NCBI RefSeq assembly: GCF_932294415.1
Contig: NC_065539.1
Span: forward strand, 34,412,001 to 34,476,000
Source: Quercus robur
Taxonomy: Eukaryota > Streptophyta > Magnoliopsida > Fagales > Fagaceae
Length of the DNA stretch: 64,000 nt
Direction: 5' to 3'
Shown here: one piece after another, positions 11,235 to 23,898 of the stretch
Numbering within the stretch: the first letter of the stretch is position 1
Layout: each line of letters starts with the position of its first letter
Notes under the pieces: generated by a model
Told to the model about the DNA's origin: nothing
The model's database searches: none
The model's input: only the letters and a program-made list of their open reading frames with translations
Program-made: the position numbers and the translations under genes

Positions 11235-12640
11235 AGAAAGCAATTTAGTGTATTTTATTTAGAGTGTTTGGAAGTATATAAAACAAATAGTGGAAAATGA
11301 ATTAAATATAAATTTACTATTACACACTTCATATCTATTTATTTTTTCTCAAAACAGGGATAAATTTTATTTCAATTAAGGAGTTAGTTTTTTTTTTTAA
11401 TAATAACTGTGAAGATAGAAGTATATTTTGATAATGAAGAAAGAAAAAAAAAAAGATAAAAACTGGGCAGATACTTCAACGGCGACCACAAGGCCCATCT
11501 AACCCAGTTTAACAAACTAAAAAAATGATGAAGTCCAAAAAAACTATAACAAATGTCTCGAGGAATTAAGCAAACACAACCAGGAGCACACTGGGGACTC
11601 ATTGTCAGTGGCAACGAAGGTTCTAGGATTTTATTTATTTTTTTATTTATTTTTATTTTTTCTTTCTAGGGGGAGTCATTGGATCAATAAGAAATATAAA
11701 CTATATAAAATCTAAAACAAAAGAGAAGTTGAATATAACAATATCACAAAAAAAATGAATTCAAATACAGGAAGTTTTACAATTGCCTTTCATATTTAAA
11801 ATTTTTTTTTCTTTATATTTTGAAATTGTTGCATGATAATTATATTATCAATCCTATTAGTTACATTTTTTTCAATTTACACAGTCAAACAATCATTTAT
11901 CTACTGATCTCTCATTCATTATTACAAATTTTGTTAATAGTACTAACAAAAAAATAAAAAATAAACCATAAAATTCATTTGACATTTTTTTTTCTAATAC
12001 AATGAACACACTAATTATTGTTACTAAAATTAAATCTTGAAATCATTTAGTGTTTCTAAATAAATAAACCATATTAATTATTATTGCTTATAATACTTTA
12101 ATTTATCAATTTATATCTTTTACTCTTTGCAATTCTTTTATTGAATTCACAAGACATTTTTGAGTATATTTTTTACAATTCCTTAATTTAATTTGTTATA
12201 TTATGTCCCACGGCCCCACTGAGTAAGTGACTAAATTGTTTAATTGTTTCATAATTTCATTGTTTTTTTTAGTGTTAATGCTCGATTCCACCGTCTGATC
12301 CACACAAAAACTTTATATCAAAACACTTTAAACAATCAAACAGTAAACACACGCATAGAAACTGACGGTCACAGATCAAAAGTGAAAAAAATAAAAACTC
12401 AAAACTCAAAAAGCTTCTTACCAAAACACTTTTTAAGTAACCAGTTAACTACACAAGTAGACTACGCAGTCACACGGTAAAAGAGAGCTTATCAAAACAG
12501 AAAACACTAGACCAGCATAAACTAATAAACACACACACACGCGGTGAAAGCTTTGAGCCACCGTCCCACACTTTTACAGCTTACCCATAGCCCAGTTCTC
12601 AGCTCTTAATTCAAGAGGAATTTTTGTTTTTATATATTAT
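10544..12640. other. Gene-free AT-rich intergenic region
   Basis: Apart from the SINE at 10703-10812 I see no gene. It holds long A and T runs (A25 near 11201; T/A-rich 11630-11660). A (TTA)n microsatellite of about 30 bp lies just upstream at about 10185-10216. Short frames at 10989-11243, 11384-11614 and 12244-12480 look like chance in low-complexity DNA. Confidence 0.5.
10703..10812 (-). mobile_element. tRNA-derived SINE
   Basis: On the minus strand it has box A TAGCTCAGTTG and box B GTTCAAATCC, 50-60 bp apart. The A-rich tail appears as a T/A-rich start on the plus side. It lies in intergenic AT-rich DNA. Confidence 0.55.
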
Positions 12641-12648
12641 TTTTTATT

Positions 12649-12801
12649 TGGGCCTGATTGTATCCCGAAAGACAGACCCAAATTTTTTTTTTAAGCTCAA
12701 TTAAAGGCCCAATAAAACTACTAGTATCGAAGTCGGGTCTCTTCCGAAAAGACCCGAATTCCTCATTTACTCTCTCTCTCTCTCTCTCTCTAAAACCCTA
12801 A
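12649..12801 (+). promoter_or_regulatory. NOG1 promoter/leader: two site II motifs, CT tract and telo-box
   Basis: TGGGCC at 12649-12654 and GGCCCA (TGGGCC on the other strand) at 12706-12711 are site II-type elements. A CT repeat occupies about 12772-12791, and AAACCCTAA at 12793-12801 is a telo-box. In plants this combination marks genes for ribosomal proteins and ribosome assembly that are coordinated with cell division, which fits NOG1. The transcription start is probably at or near the CT tract (inference). Confidence 0.7.
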
Positions 12802-12847
12802 CAAAGCCTCCCTCTCTGTTTTTCTCTCTTTGATAATCGAATTTCAG

Positions 12848-13303
12848 GTATATTAATTTTCGATATTTTCTTTCACTTCTAAGAAACGATTCCTTTTGTT
12901 TACGTGTAAGAATATGCTTAGTGTTTGATTTTTGGAATTTGAATTTGCTTATTTTTGGAATTATTGTCTTAATGGTTTCTGATTTGATTTGATTTATTTA
13001 TTTATTTTTTTTTTTTTTCTGGTTGAAGCTAGAGAGAGATTGGGTTTACTTCACGCATTATAGTAATTTTATGATAGAAATAGCTTGTTGATGTTATACC
13101 CATTGATGTAATAAAGTTATTGTATTGATACCCTTTTGAGTTTTTGAATAATTTTGTTTTAGTAAAGAAAATTGGATGGATGCTAAATTGTCTCTGTTGT
13201 TTTTTATTATATTAAATTAGATGGGGTTGTGGATTTTGTTTCTGTGTAGTTATGAATGAAATTTAATTTTACTTTCACTTCTTTGTTGTTGTTGTTGTTG
13301 TAG
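12848..13303 (+). other. 5'UTR intron of NOG1
   Basis: A donor follows TTTCAG (GTATAT at 12848). The acceptor is a pyrimidine-rich, GTT-repeat tract ending in TAG at 13303, 24 bp before the NOG1 ATG. No coding sequence lies upstream, so this would be a leader intron of 456 bp, with a T-rich interior typical of plant introns. A (GTT)6-like repeat lies at about 13284-13301. Confidence 0.65.
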
Positions 13304-13327
13304 GGTGATTGCTGCTGAACCTTCAAG

Positions 13328-15343
13328 ATGGTGCAGTATAATTTTAAGAACATTACTGTGGTTCCAAATGGGAAGGACTTCATCGACATAATTCTGTCCC
13401 GTACCCAACGGCAAACACCGACAGTTGTCCACAAAGGCTATGCCATCTCTCGCCTCCGCCAATTTTATATGCGTAAAGTGAAGTATACCCAGACAAACTA
13501 TTATGACAAGCTCTCTACCATCATCGACGAGTTTCCTCGGCTTGATGATATCCATCCTTTTTATGGAGATCTTCTTCATGTGCTCTACAACAAAGATCAC
13601 TACAAGCTTGCCCTTGGTCAAATCAATACTGCAAGGAATCTGATTAGTAAGATTGCTAAAGATTATGTCAGGCTGTTGAAGTATGGTGATTCATTGTACC
13701 GATGCAAGTGTCTGAAGGTTGCTGCTCTTGGTCGCATGTGCACTGTCATAAAAAGGGTTGCTCCTAGTTTGGCTTACTTAGAACAGATCAGACAGCACAT
13801 GGCTAGGCTACCTTCAATTGACCCAAATACTCGGACGATCTTGATTTGCGGGTATCCCAATGTGGGCAAGAGTTCCTTCATTAACAAGATCACTAGAGCT
13901 GATGTGGATGTCCAGCCCTATGCTTTCACCACAAAGTCGCTCTTTGTCGGTCATACAGACTATAAATACCTAAGGTATCAAGTCATCGATACACCTGGTA
14001 TTTTGGACCGGCCTTTTGAGGATCGCAATATTATTGAGATGTGCAGTATCACAGCTTTGGCACATCTTCGAGCTGCAGTGTTGTTCTTCTTAGACATCTC
14101 GGGGTCTTGTGGATATACCATTGCACAACAGGCTGCACTTTTTCACAGCATTAAGTCTCTGTTTATGAACAAACCTTTGACTATTGTATGCAACAAGACT
14201 GATTTGCAACCACTTGAAGGGATATCAGAGGAAGATAAGAAGTTGGTCATGGAGATGAAAGCTGAAGCTATGAAAACAGTGATTGGTCAAGGAGGTGAGC
14301 CTACTGATGACCAAGGGGTGCTGCTGACCATGAGTACTTTGACTGAGGATGGGTTAATTGCTGTGAAAAATGCAGCTTGTGAGAGGTTATTGGATCAGAG
14401 GGTTGAAATAAAGATGAAATCCAAAAAGATAAATGATTGCTTAAATCGTTTTCATGTTGCGATACCAAAGCCACGGGACCAGAAGGAAAGGCCACCTTGT
14501 ATACCTCAGGCAGTTTTGGAAGCTAAAGCGAAGCAAGCAGCAGAGAAGGAAAAGAGGAAAACTGAAAAGGATTTGGAGAATGAGAATGGTGGTGCAGGTG
14601 TATACTCTGCTAGTTTGAAGAAGAATTATATCTTAGCTAATGATGAATGGAAAGAAGATGTATTGCCAGAAATTCTTGATGGGCACAATGTGTATGACTT
14701 CATTGATCCTGATATTTTACAAAGGCTTGAGGAGTTGGAACAAGAAGAAGGGCTAAGGCAGGCAGAGGAAGTTGATGATGATTTTGAGATGGATGGCAAG
14801 GAATTGACTCCAGAAGAGCAACAAGCATTGGCTGAGATTAGGAAAAAGAAAAGCTTACTCATTCAACAGCACAGGATTAAGAAAAGCACTGCAGAGAGCC
14901 GGCCTATTGTACCAAGAAAATTTGACAAGGACAAGCAGTTCACAACCAGGAGAATGGGAAGGCAGCTATCTGCTTTGGGGCTGGATCCATCTAAGGCCAT
15001 TGACCGAGCCCGTAGTAGGTCGAGGGGTCGGAAGAGGGAGAGGTCACCTGATAATGAATGTGGTGATGCTATGGATATTGACGTGGACACACCTAACAAG
15101 AAGCTGCGAATGAGGTCTAGATCCCGATCAAGGTCAGTCTCACGGCCACCAGGTGAAGTTGTCCCTGGAGAGGGCTTCAAGGACTCTGCTCAAAAGGTTA
15201 AGGCACAAAAGCTTGCAAAGAAATCTTCCAAGAAGAGGAACAAGGATGCACGTCGTGGTGAGGCAGATAGGGTAATACCTACTTTGAAACCAAAGCATTT
15301 GTTCTCTGGGAAGCGGTCTACCGGAAAAACTGATAGACGTTGA
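13328..15343 (+). CDS. NOG1: Nucleolar GTP-binding protein 1 (NOG1)
   Basis: An intact, intronless 671-residue frame starting MVQYNFKNITVVP. NOG1 is an Obg/TRAFAC GTPase that joins pre-60S particles in the nucleolus and acts in 27S pre-rRNA processing and 60S export. The N-terminal helical NOG1 domain (about 1-165) is followed by the GTPase domain with G1 GYPNVGKS (175-182), G3 DTPG (221-224) and G4 NKTD (289-292). The C-terminal region is charged, with acidic then K/R- and RSRSRS-rich stretches (about residues 590-610) that serve nucleolar localisation and RNA contact. Length and order match plant NOG1 (about 670 aa). The start is set by the conserved MVQYNFK and the ATG directly after the leader intron. 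A GTAAAT donor-like site 10 nt after the stop could mean a 3'UTR intron, which I cannot confirm. No defects are seen. Confidence 0.97.
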   Translation: MVQYNFKNITVVPNGKDFIDIILSRTQRQTPTVVHKGYAISRLRQFYMRKVKYTQTNYYDKLSTIIDEFPRLDDIHPFYGDLLHVLYNKDHYKLALGQINTARNLISKIAKDYVRLLKYGDSLYRCKCLKVAALGRMCTVIKRVAPSLAYLEQIRQHMARLPSIDPNTRTILICGYPNVGKSSFINKITRADVDVQPYAFTTKSLFVGHTDYKYLRYQVIDTPGILDRPFEDRNIIEMCSITALAHLRAAVLFFLDISGSCGYTIAQQAALFHSIKSLFMNKPLTIVCNKTDLQPLEGISEEDKKLVMEMKAEAMKTVIGQGGEPTDDQGVLLTMSTLTEDGLIAVKNAACERLLDQRVEIKMKSKKINDCLNRFHVAIPKPRDQKERPPCIPQAVLEAKAKQAAEKEKRKTEKDLENENGGAGVYSASLKKNYILANDEWKEDVLPEILDGHNVYDFIDPDILQRLEELEQEEGLRQAEEVDDDFEMDGKELTPEEQQALAEIRKKKSLLIQQHRIKKSTAESRPIVPRKFDKDKQFTTRRMGRQLSALGLDPSKAIDRARSRSRGRKRERSPDNECGDAMDIDVDTPNKKLRMRSRSRSRSVSRPPGEVVPGEGFKDSAQKVKAQKLAKKSSKKRNKDARRGEADRVIPTLKPKHLFSGKRSTGKTDRR

Positions 15344-16678
15344 TTTACTAGAGGTAAATCCATGTGCATTGCCTTTTCATTTTCACTTGAGCTTGTCCTT
15401 TTCTTTTAACGCACTCATGATTTTTCTCATTGCTTATCTATATATATTAAGATTGCATTTTTTTATTGATATTTAAGAGATCTTTACATTGTTTAATAAC
15501 TAGTATTTACACTGTATGTTGAATGTGTTGGAATATTTTTTTTTTAAATCATAATTTTGATTAAATGGTCATTCATTGAATGATGAAATCGGTTTTATAT
15601 ATTTATAATTCAATCAATATAATAATATCTCATAGATGGATCAGATACATTTCATGAGTTGGCAAATTCATGCTAATTGTTTAAAGATAATTCCATACGT
15701 TGGAGTCTTTAAAGCTATCAATTGTTTCCTTATTGGCTGAAGTTATTGCTTTAAAACGTTTTGACCACTAAAAGCAAGTTATGATATTTACGTTTATATA
15801 ATTCAATGTTTCTTTAGCCAACATGAAGATGCAGCCATGTCCAGTTTTGGGATGAGAAAATCAATTTTCTTACGTGCACCATTTTCATGTAAAAAGAAAA
15901 CTCCCTACATTTTTGCTGAGTTAAAAATTCTAGTTTCATGAAAATAATATATCTATGTATATACTATATTTCTGGGTAGAAGAAAAATATTGTTGAGAGC
16001 TTCCTATCCTACAAGCTGTGTAGGCTTGTAAAGATAATTAGCAAGGTGGCTGGGTTGTTGTATCCTGGGGGCGGCATGCACAATATTAGTCTACTACACC
16101 GGTAATCCTGTAGACGTGTGCATCGTCTCAAGACAATGACATGGTCCACACCTCAACCCTGCCATCTAAAAACATTTATGAATTGACGGTAATTTGCTTC
16201 TGATGCTATGAGATTAATTTAAAGCATCATCAAGGTAATATCTCTCAATTGTTCTCTAATTTTATCGTTTATTCTAATTTATGTGAATTTTAATCATTTA
16301 TATGTTATGTTGAATGTTATGAAATTCAATTTATTCATTAATTATTGTTCTTAGGAACAACAGAATGTTCATGGTTTCGCTGCGTGCCTGTGCTCTGAGG
16401 CTTCAGGTGCTTTTTTTTTTCCTTCTCCCCTGCATGCTTTTGGAACGGATGTATCTGTTTTAAGATTTTCAGATTAGACTGATGCTGGTAAATAGGAGGA
16501 TGCCAAAGCTGTCAGCAGCAATTATTGGGTTCTTGATTGAACATGTGTTGATGATGGTACTCACCTTTCTTGTAACTTGGTTCTACTTTGAGTCATTTTA
16601 GTCATCAAATCATTTTATGCATAAAATTGCTAAAACATCAGACAATGTAACCTATTTTATCCGAGATTCCTTGGTAAA

Positions 16679-16714
<36 letters not shown>

Positions 16715-19700
16715 GTTCCCTTGATGCTTGATTATTATTTTTTTGAGAATCAAGTGCAGTGCCTGTAAATTTTTATTAAGCTCTTTGCCGTGCATCCATT
16801 GTATGGAAAAGTTTGGTATGTTGATTACCTTTAGTTTCTTAAATGCTAATATCATATCAATAGGTGTAAGGTGCACTTTTTTTCTTACTTTCCCCCAAAA
16901 TTCTTTTGGAATCAAGAGCATCCCCTTTTATTTTTCTCACATGCAAACCAGCTTATATCCTTTATTGGATATGGCTAAATATAAGAAATTGTTCTTGCAT
17001 TGGAATATTTTTTAGCCATGTGGAATAATCTCATGCTGCTTACATTCTTGCATGGGCTGTTTAACCCTTAAGAAAGGCAATTGGAAGAGCTTAGAGGTCA
17101 GGTTTATTGACTACTTTTCCCATTCTAGGCTTTATAATTGACATCATATTATGATATTAGAGATAGGAATTTTCAAAATCTTCAGGAGGTTTGATTTCTT
17201 TAGAGTAATAATCAAGATGCTTTTTTGTACAGGGCATGTTGGTTCATGGTTCGTGGAGACAGCATTCCTTGGTTTTACTTGCAGTCAAGAAAGAATTTTG
17301 TTCCATCAATACTTTGGTTTGGCTGTAGGTTGCACACTTCTTGACCATGGCAGCATATCAGCAGATTTTTGTTATCTTCTTTCTTTTAGCATAATGTTGA
17401 GGCAATTTTGAGTTTGAGAAACGCTTTAAATTATAATTTTTCCTAGCATAATGTGTATGAGTTCACAGATGAATTTGGCTTAATTGCTGTTTGTTAGATA
17501 CTCCAAGAGCCAATTCAAATTATGTTTTCATCTATTACCGTTTTGAAACAATTCTCTGATTCAGTCAAATTCTTTGCTTGGTTGTTTCTCTTAATCTTGT
17601 AAATACGTATGAGTTTGCAGATGAATTTGGCTTAATTGCTGTTTGTCTGATACTCCGAGACCCAAATCAAATTATTTTTTCATTTATTACTATTTTGTAA
17701 CAGTTTTCTGATTCAGTTACGGTAGCACCTGAAGTGTCCTACCTTGCAATGAATGGAAGATTGTACAAAGATTTTATCAGGTTAAATAAGCCATATCTTG
17801 GATTTCTTTGAGAAAGAAGAGGGTCCAGAGTAAGGTAATACATAAAATCAACAATGAAATGGTCCACTATAAATGAGCAAGATATATGACAACTATTATG
17901 CTATCATTCAGATACTACACTATGCCTGTCTATATAAGAATATAAAATTATGAACTTTTTCAGTATTTTTTAACCTTTTGTAATGTTATCGCATACTCTC
18001 TTTTAAAAGTTGCATTTTTCACATGATTATTCTAAATTTTTAATTGTTTAGGGGTCAATACTGGCATGCATGTTTGTGCCTTAATTGGTATCAATCTAAC
18101 ATTACATGGGGCTCATATAAGGGGGTAGTGTGTTATTTGCGTGTGTGTATGTATATGTACGTAATGCTTCTTTGGTTTTGTAAGGAGACGAGTATGTGAC
18201 GCCTAGCAAGAAAATAACGTGAATGGCCAAAAGTGACCATTCAGTTGTTGCTGAATTAGTTCATGGTACTTGAAATTTGATGATGACTAGTGGGACAAAG
18301 CCAGGGAAATTCAGAATTGGTATGAATATGTTGGAAATTGATATTTAGGACGTATAGCTCAAACAAAATTAAAAAAAATGCTCAAATTATTGGATGTCGC
18401 ATTTCTCACAAGGAAAACGCCTAACATTGACAATGCTCTCGTTGCATGATAGGTGCTTTTGTGTCTTGAGAATGCTGAATGGAGACCCTAATTGCCTTGG
18501 TTTGGCCATATCCAATTAATGCTTTTAGCAAAACATCTGGCACTAGATAATATAGTTTTGTTTTGCCCTCCCAAATGCCATCTTATCTAGTCTATAAATG
18601 CCTTTGAATGTTGATAGTGCGCTTGGTTTAGTATGTTTGTTTATGTATTACACTCAACCTTTTTTTTTTTCTTTTTTTTTATAATTTTATTTTATTTTTT
18701 TTTATTTATTTTTTTTTTTTATAGTTACAATTATATTTTTGCCAATTTTTGCAAGTAAACATATAAGCAAAAAGTTAATAGAATCAACTTTAACCCAATA
18801 CCACTATTTGACCTTGAGGGATGTCCATTTTAGATAAACAAACACAACATTCTCGGTTTATAGGCTAATTTATAAACAAACAGAATATTCAATGTGTATA
18901 CACACTATGGTCTGACAGTTGTCACTGTATCCTTGCAGTTCTAAATCTAACTTAACCTTTAGTATTAGCATGTGAAAGTGAAAATTAAAGTGAACTAGAT
19001 GCACATCTTTTACATCTTTCAGAAATAATCTTAGCTACTTGAATTCTATGTTTAGTAGACATATGAAAGGTTATGTGACTTTGCGCTAATAATCTATATA
19101 CATGCGCTGCTCATCTGAAGAGACACTTGCACCTGAGTCACCTTGCATCTAACAAGAACAATTTTGGTGTGACGTGGGGGGCCAACATTATCAGCATCTT
19201 TACCAATCATTTAGCCCACTAATGGTTATTTGGTCCCATATGGCACATGGGTTTGTGATATTTTGAACTGTGGAACTATGCTTCATGCTCATGGAGCTTC
19301 TGTCTCGAAGAACTGATTAACTTCAGTACTGATGGTATGTCTGAGTAGTCTAGTACCAAGAGTAAGTTTTTAATGCAAACGTACTAACAGGTAGTCTCTT
19401 TGTGAGGGTGGGTTGTCAGTCAATACTGGCATATACCTTTTTATTGGAGAAGTTGCTGTCAATATTTGGTTCTTAAAGAGTGTCAGATTATAAAGCTTTA
19501 ATGACAATAGATTAGCTGTCATCACTGACTTTAAGCATCGGAGGATCAGTAGTTCACACTGCATTTGTGTCCTTCCTATCACCCATTTTGTTTGTGTTGA
19601 TTCATCGGTCATAATTCTATCTTGGAGTATTATATTTGGATGTTGCATAAATGGTGTAGAAACTTCAGTCAATTATCTTGTTTGTGATTTGTGAGGGCAA

Positions 19701-20540
19701 TAAATGAAAGCTGAATGTGCTTGGTCTCAAGTTTTTGAATGCAGAAGATTAAGGAGAGGTGTCTTCAATCTTCTGACCTTTGTAGATCTTAAAGTTTTTG
19801 CATTGTGAAGATGTTTGTTAGGTGAGCTAAAAGATAGTGATGCTTGGTTCCCCACAGTGCAGCGTGTATTTTCTATTTCGTGGGCTTCATCTAGTCAACA
19901 ATTTTTGTATGTGTTTTCTAACATAGTGTATGCCATAAATTCTGTGAAGTGTTCGGATTTAGGCTTCCGGGTTAAGCGATTCAATTAGACTCTCAAAAAA
20001 CTTAAACATTGAGTTTAGCTTTTGTAAGATAACAATTTTTTTTTTTTTTTTTTTTTAAAATTTAAGCTTTTGCTTTCTAATATTTTACTGACCTCAAAAG
20101 TCAATTGAAATGTTTTGAGCTGCAATTTACTTCTGTACAACTAGCATTTCGTGACCATTTTAATGCCACGTAGAACATTCATATGTCAATTCCTTTGTTA
20201 TCTTATGGTCCATGTGTATTCAGTTTTCACAGATTAAAAGTTAAAACACTTATGTGCCACTTCAGAAGGAGTTCCTTTTTCAACTTCTTTCCAAGTGATT
20301 TAAATTTGGACACTGGAACTTAGCTAGTTTTAGAGATTTTCCTTACCTTGACCTGTCTTTCAACATTAATTTACTAAAACCAAATCCTTCCCAATCTGTC
20401 AAATGTTCATTGATCAAACTTTATGTGTGCTATCATGCATGTTGGTCCTGACTACAGATAATTCCATGGTATTTGAGGTACCTCTATCTTTATTCATCTA
20501 TCCGTCTATTTACAGCAAAAGCAAATATATCAAATAGTTT
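15344..20540. other. Long gene-free region
   Basis: I find no supported gene. It contains the 3' end of NOG1 transcription, an (AT)n tract at about 16680-16710, a T-rich stretch at 18660-18722, a T run near 20040 and the 17447-17722 duplication described separately. Short frames at 16728-17015 and 17151-17411 lack domain features or codon structure. Confidence 0.5.
17447..17722. repeat. Tandem duplication, unit about 155 bp
   Basis: The block from TATGAGTTCACAGATGAATT (about 17456) through CTGATTCAGTCA (about 17568) recurs from about 17609 as TATGAGTTTGCAGATGAATT through CTGATTCAGTTA (about 17718). About nine in ten bases agree. Between the copies lies a short unique spacer. It is a local duplication without coding content. 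Confidence 0.75.
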
Positions 20541-20877
20541 TGAATGCAATCATCAACTCCCAGGAAAGGGTAGAAGAATGGGACCTATTATGGGACTGTA
20601 ATGTATGATCATTACGCTTCAACCGGGTTATTCTATTCCACCTCTTAGAAAGAAAAGAACTTAAATCAAAATACTTAATAGCATGGCGATACATTTATAC
20701 AAAACTTCTACCCCGAGCACACGCAATGGAGCCATAGACAGTCAAGTGAAATCCAATCCACGAAATAATTTGATCTATGGACAGCATCATTGTAGTAAAG
20801 GTTGTAATGCCAGAGGAATCATTACCGCAGGGCATAGAGGGGGAGGTCATAAGCGTTTATACCGTAAAATAGATCTT
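20541..20877 (+). pseudogene. rpl2: Nuclear insertion of plastid rpl23 3' end and rpl2 5' end (NUPT)
   Basis: At 20560-20660 the 3' end of plastid rpl23 is visible (GKGRRMGPIMG, then LQPGYSIPPLRKKRT). It has an internal deletion of about 20 bp. After the plastid spacer, the start of rpl2 reads [20 protein letters not shown] up to [14 protein letters not shown] at about 20872, where homology stops. rpl2 is about 274 residues in plastids; here only the first 65 or so remain, followed by unrelated sequence. Several differences from the plastid reading (for example R to H, R to C) fit C-to-T decay at methylated CpG. It is not a functional ribosomal protein gene. Confidence 0.9.
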
Positions 20878-23456
20878 CTAAACATTGTCAAGTCCAAAAA
20901 GAATCCTATATTTTTAATCAAAGTAGAGGCAATAAATAGAATACAATCAAAACTGAAAATTTTGATAATGTAAAAAGAAATTTTGGTTATGATCAAGCTG
21001 CTTTGGGGGTAAGATCTAAGTTTTCTGCATATTCCTGTTTGGAGAGGCAAGCCAATTATACATGAAATGAAAGATAGGATTGGAAGAGAGAGAGAGAGAG
21101 ACAGAGTTTTCTTGGGGACTCATAAATGCTTAGGTCCTACAAAAGAGAAGCTGAACCAATCAATAGGTCCCTTTCTTTTCATGCTACTTCTTTCATAACT
21201 GTTGTTGATGCTGCAAAAACATATTTATCTGCCGCTTCTTATGCACGTATGTTCTTTTCACATTGAAAAGGTGATACTCTGTACCTCAAAATAAAAATTT
21301 ATGGGGGGAAATAATATCCCTTCATAGCTAAAATCCCTGCCTTTTCAACAATGTTTCTATTGCGGCTGCTTTTAATTGAGTGATGTATTCTAATGGTATC
21401 TTTCTAGTACGTATGGCCCTCCCCTGCATTAGAAAATAGACTGGCTTGATGATGTAATTGCTCATTCCTTGACTATGTCTGAAATGGAAGGTCATTCTTT
21501 TTAATTAGTCCAGTATTATCAACCTAAAGCCATGTTTGCCTATCACCAAGGCAATCAATATGTAAAGGAACAAGAACAAAGCTTCTTAATTTGTCTTGAC
21601 AATTGTAAAGAGAAAGCATGGAAAAAATTGGAAGCTTTTGAATGCTTATAATGTTTTCCTGTACTTGTTACTCTCCATTAGTATTTTTATTATTTATCAA
21701 CTTCATATGTATTTTTGGGATTCTGATTCTTTTGTGAATAAAAAGGCATTTGGAGGCAAGTTTAAGCAAGTTTGGTCTTGTCTACTTTGATAATATATGA
21801 TGATGTATTTTTAAGTCTGCTCAAGTATTCTGTTTAATTGCCGACATTGTTCACTACTCATTGTATCTTTGTTTTCTTTAGCATAGCTTGCTTTCACTGT
21901 GATTAATCATAAGACTAATTTGTAGTCGGCACAATGACGTGCTACTAACGACATAATTGTGAACGCTGATATTTTTTTCTCCATTTAATCCCAAACAAAT
22001 CTTACGTTGCCACATATAATGATTCAATAAGTACAATATTTTATTATTGACTCTCTTTGGTCCTCCCTCTTTTACCCACTTGAGATGAGTTGTTTACATT
22101 TTTTGGTCCCCCAATGGGGACTCTTACATGTTTATCACATCAATTACTCGTTTACTTTTATACTCATGCCCTCAAACTTCTAGACTTCCTTTCAACTTTT
22201 TTGTTTTCTTTTTGGCATCAATAGAGTAGCTGCTAAAGAAATTGCAGTGAGACAGAAACATAGGAAGAATATAATGTAGAAGCATATGTATATGTAATGT
22301 GTCATGGCAATATATATTTCTGTTTGGTGTGGCCAATCTTCACTTGTTTTAGGGTCTATTTCTCTGGAAAAGATTGTATGTGATTTGTTAGTTGTGTATG
22401 TTTCTCAGTTTAGAAGATTCCCATGTAATGACAACCAATTATGGACCCCCGGGTGTGGTGGCTCTTGTTTGTTCTTTTGCCAGTAATTACTTTTGAGAAG
22501 CTTTTAGACTCTCATATTACCACTTGAACCTGCTACAAGGTCTGTTTGGCACATGGAAAGCAATTCGCAGTCATGGATTAGGTATTTTTACATTCTAGAA
22601 GATTAATTATGTCCCCACTGTTTTTGGATTTTCATATTTCAGTAATATATTGGAGAGAGAGAGAGAGAGCATGTCGATGGGAAAAAAATGAAAAATGCAC
22701 AGAAATTTTTGCATAGTTATAAATCACCTAGGTGTAAAGTTTTTGTGTAGTCAACAGAAGAACATGATGGTGGTGTGCAACTTTCACTGAAAACTGTGTT
22801 TGCAAATAACAAGGTGTCTGAGAAAGTTCCAAATCTCTTCTTTTCCTACCTCTCAAGTGAAAATTTTTTATAGGCATTTTTCAATATTATGGAGAGTAAC
22901 CACTAAATACTTTTCCTCAATTTCTCTATGTAACTTTAAAGGGAGCATCTTAGCCAAACAATGAGTAGAACAATTTTTTTTTTTTTACCATTATTGACAT
23001 ATAGTTTATTGTGATTGATCATAAATAAAAGTGGTAAGTGATGGGTTTAGATTAAAGTAAAAAAAATTCAATTATATTAGAGAAATGTTAACATGCACCA
23101 TATGGTATCATTTAAGGATAAATTATTGTGGAGTCCAATTAATAAAAAATTAGCATAAATACTAAAATGATAAGTGGAATTTAAAAAGTTAGTTCCATTA
23201 ACTCCATAACCTATAAAATTGGTCAAAAATATAATATAAAGTAAACAAATTTGACATAAAGTAATTTCTTCAGTTAACATGAAATTATTTAGCAGAATTG
23301 TAAAAAATGTGTTGAAAAAGAGTTGTATTACTAATATTTAGTCTCGACTAAATTCTAAACCGTTTGATTTGGACGGACTGATCATGCCCCACGTGCATCA
23401 TCATCATCGTTTAATTTTTACTATTTTATTTTTTACCTTCAGATACACGTGTGGAG

Positions 23457-23462
<6 letters not shown>
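20878..23462. other. Gene-free intergenic region
   Basis: No supported gene. It contains GA-microsatellites near 21088-21102 and 22653-22669, an ordinary AT-rich background and several short chance frames (21596-21790, 22304-22486). The right end is presumably distal promoter of the MYB gene. Confidence 0.5.
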
Positions 23463-23508
<46 letters not shown>

Positions 23509-23671
23509 GTGAAGTGGAAGCAAATACATTGGCTTGGTTATAAAACAAACTTTGATATATTTTTCTTCATGCTCTTTATGATTTATATTTGATGATTACC
23601 TTGTGAGTGAAGAGAAATATGTAATAGAAAAAGACAAAGGTTATGGAGTCATGGAGTCAAAGACAAGACGA

Positions 23672-23714
<43 letters not shown>

Positions 23715-23865
23715 AGGTCCCCCTCCAAACCGTTTTCTACTCAGACCCATCAACCAACACTTCTCTCTCTTTCTCTCTCTATTCCCTATATTCTAAGCAA
23801 ACCCCACAACCATCAGTATAATCATGATCATTTTTCCCACCTCATGAAGCCTCCTCTCTCACTCA

Positions 23866-23898
<33 letters not shown>

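Noticed and set aside
13250..13621. 123-residue minus-strand frame
   Set aside because: It lies antisense to the NOG1 start and leader; NOG1 is intact and conserved on the plus strand.
20683..20973. rpl2 as a working ribosomal protein gene
   Set aside because: Only the first 65 or so codons match plastid rpl2; the rest is unrelated, and plastid rpl23 debris lies upstream.
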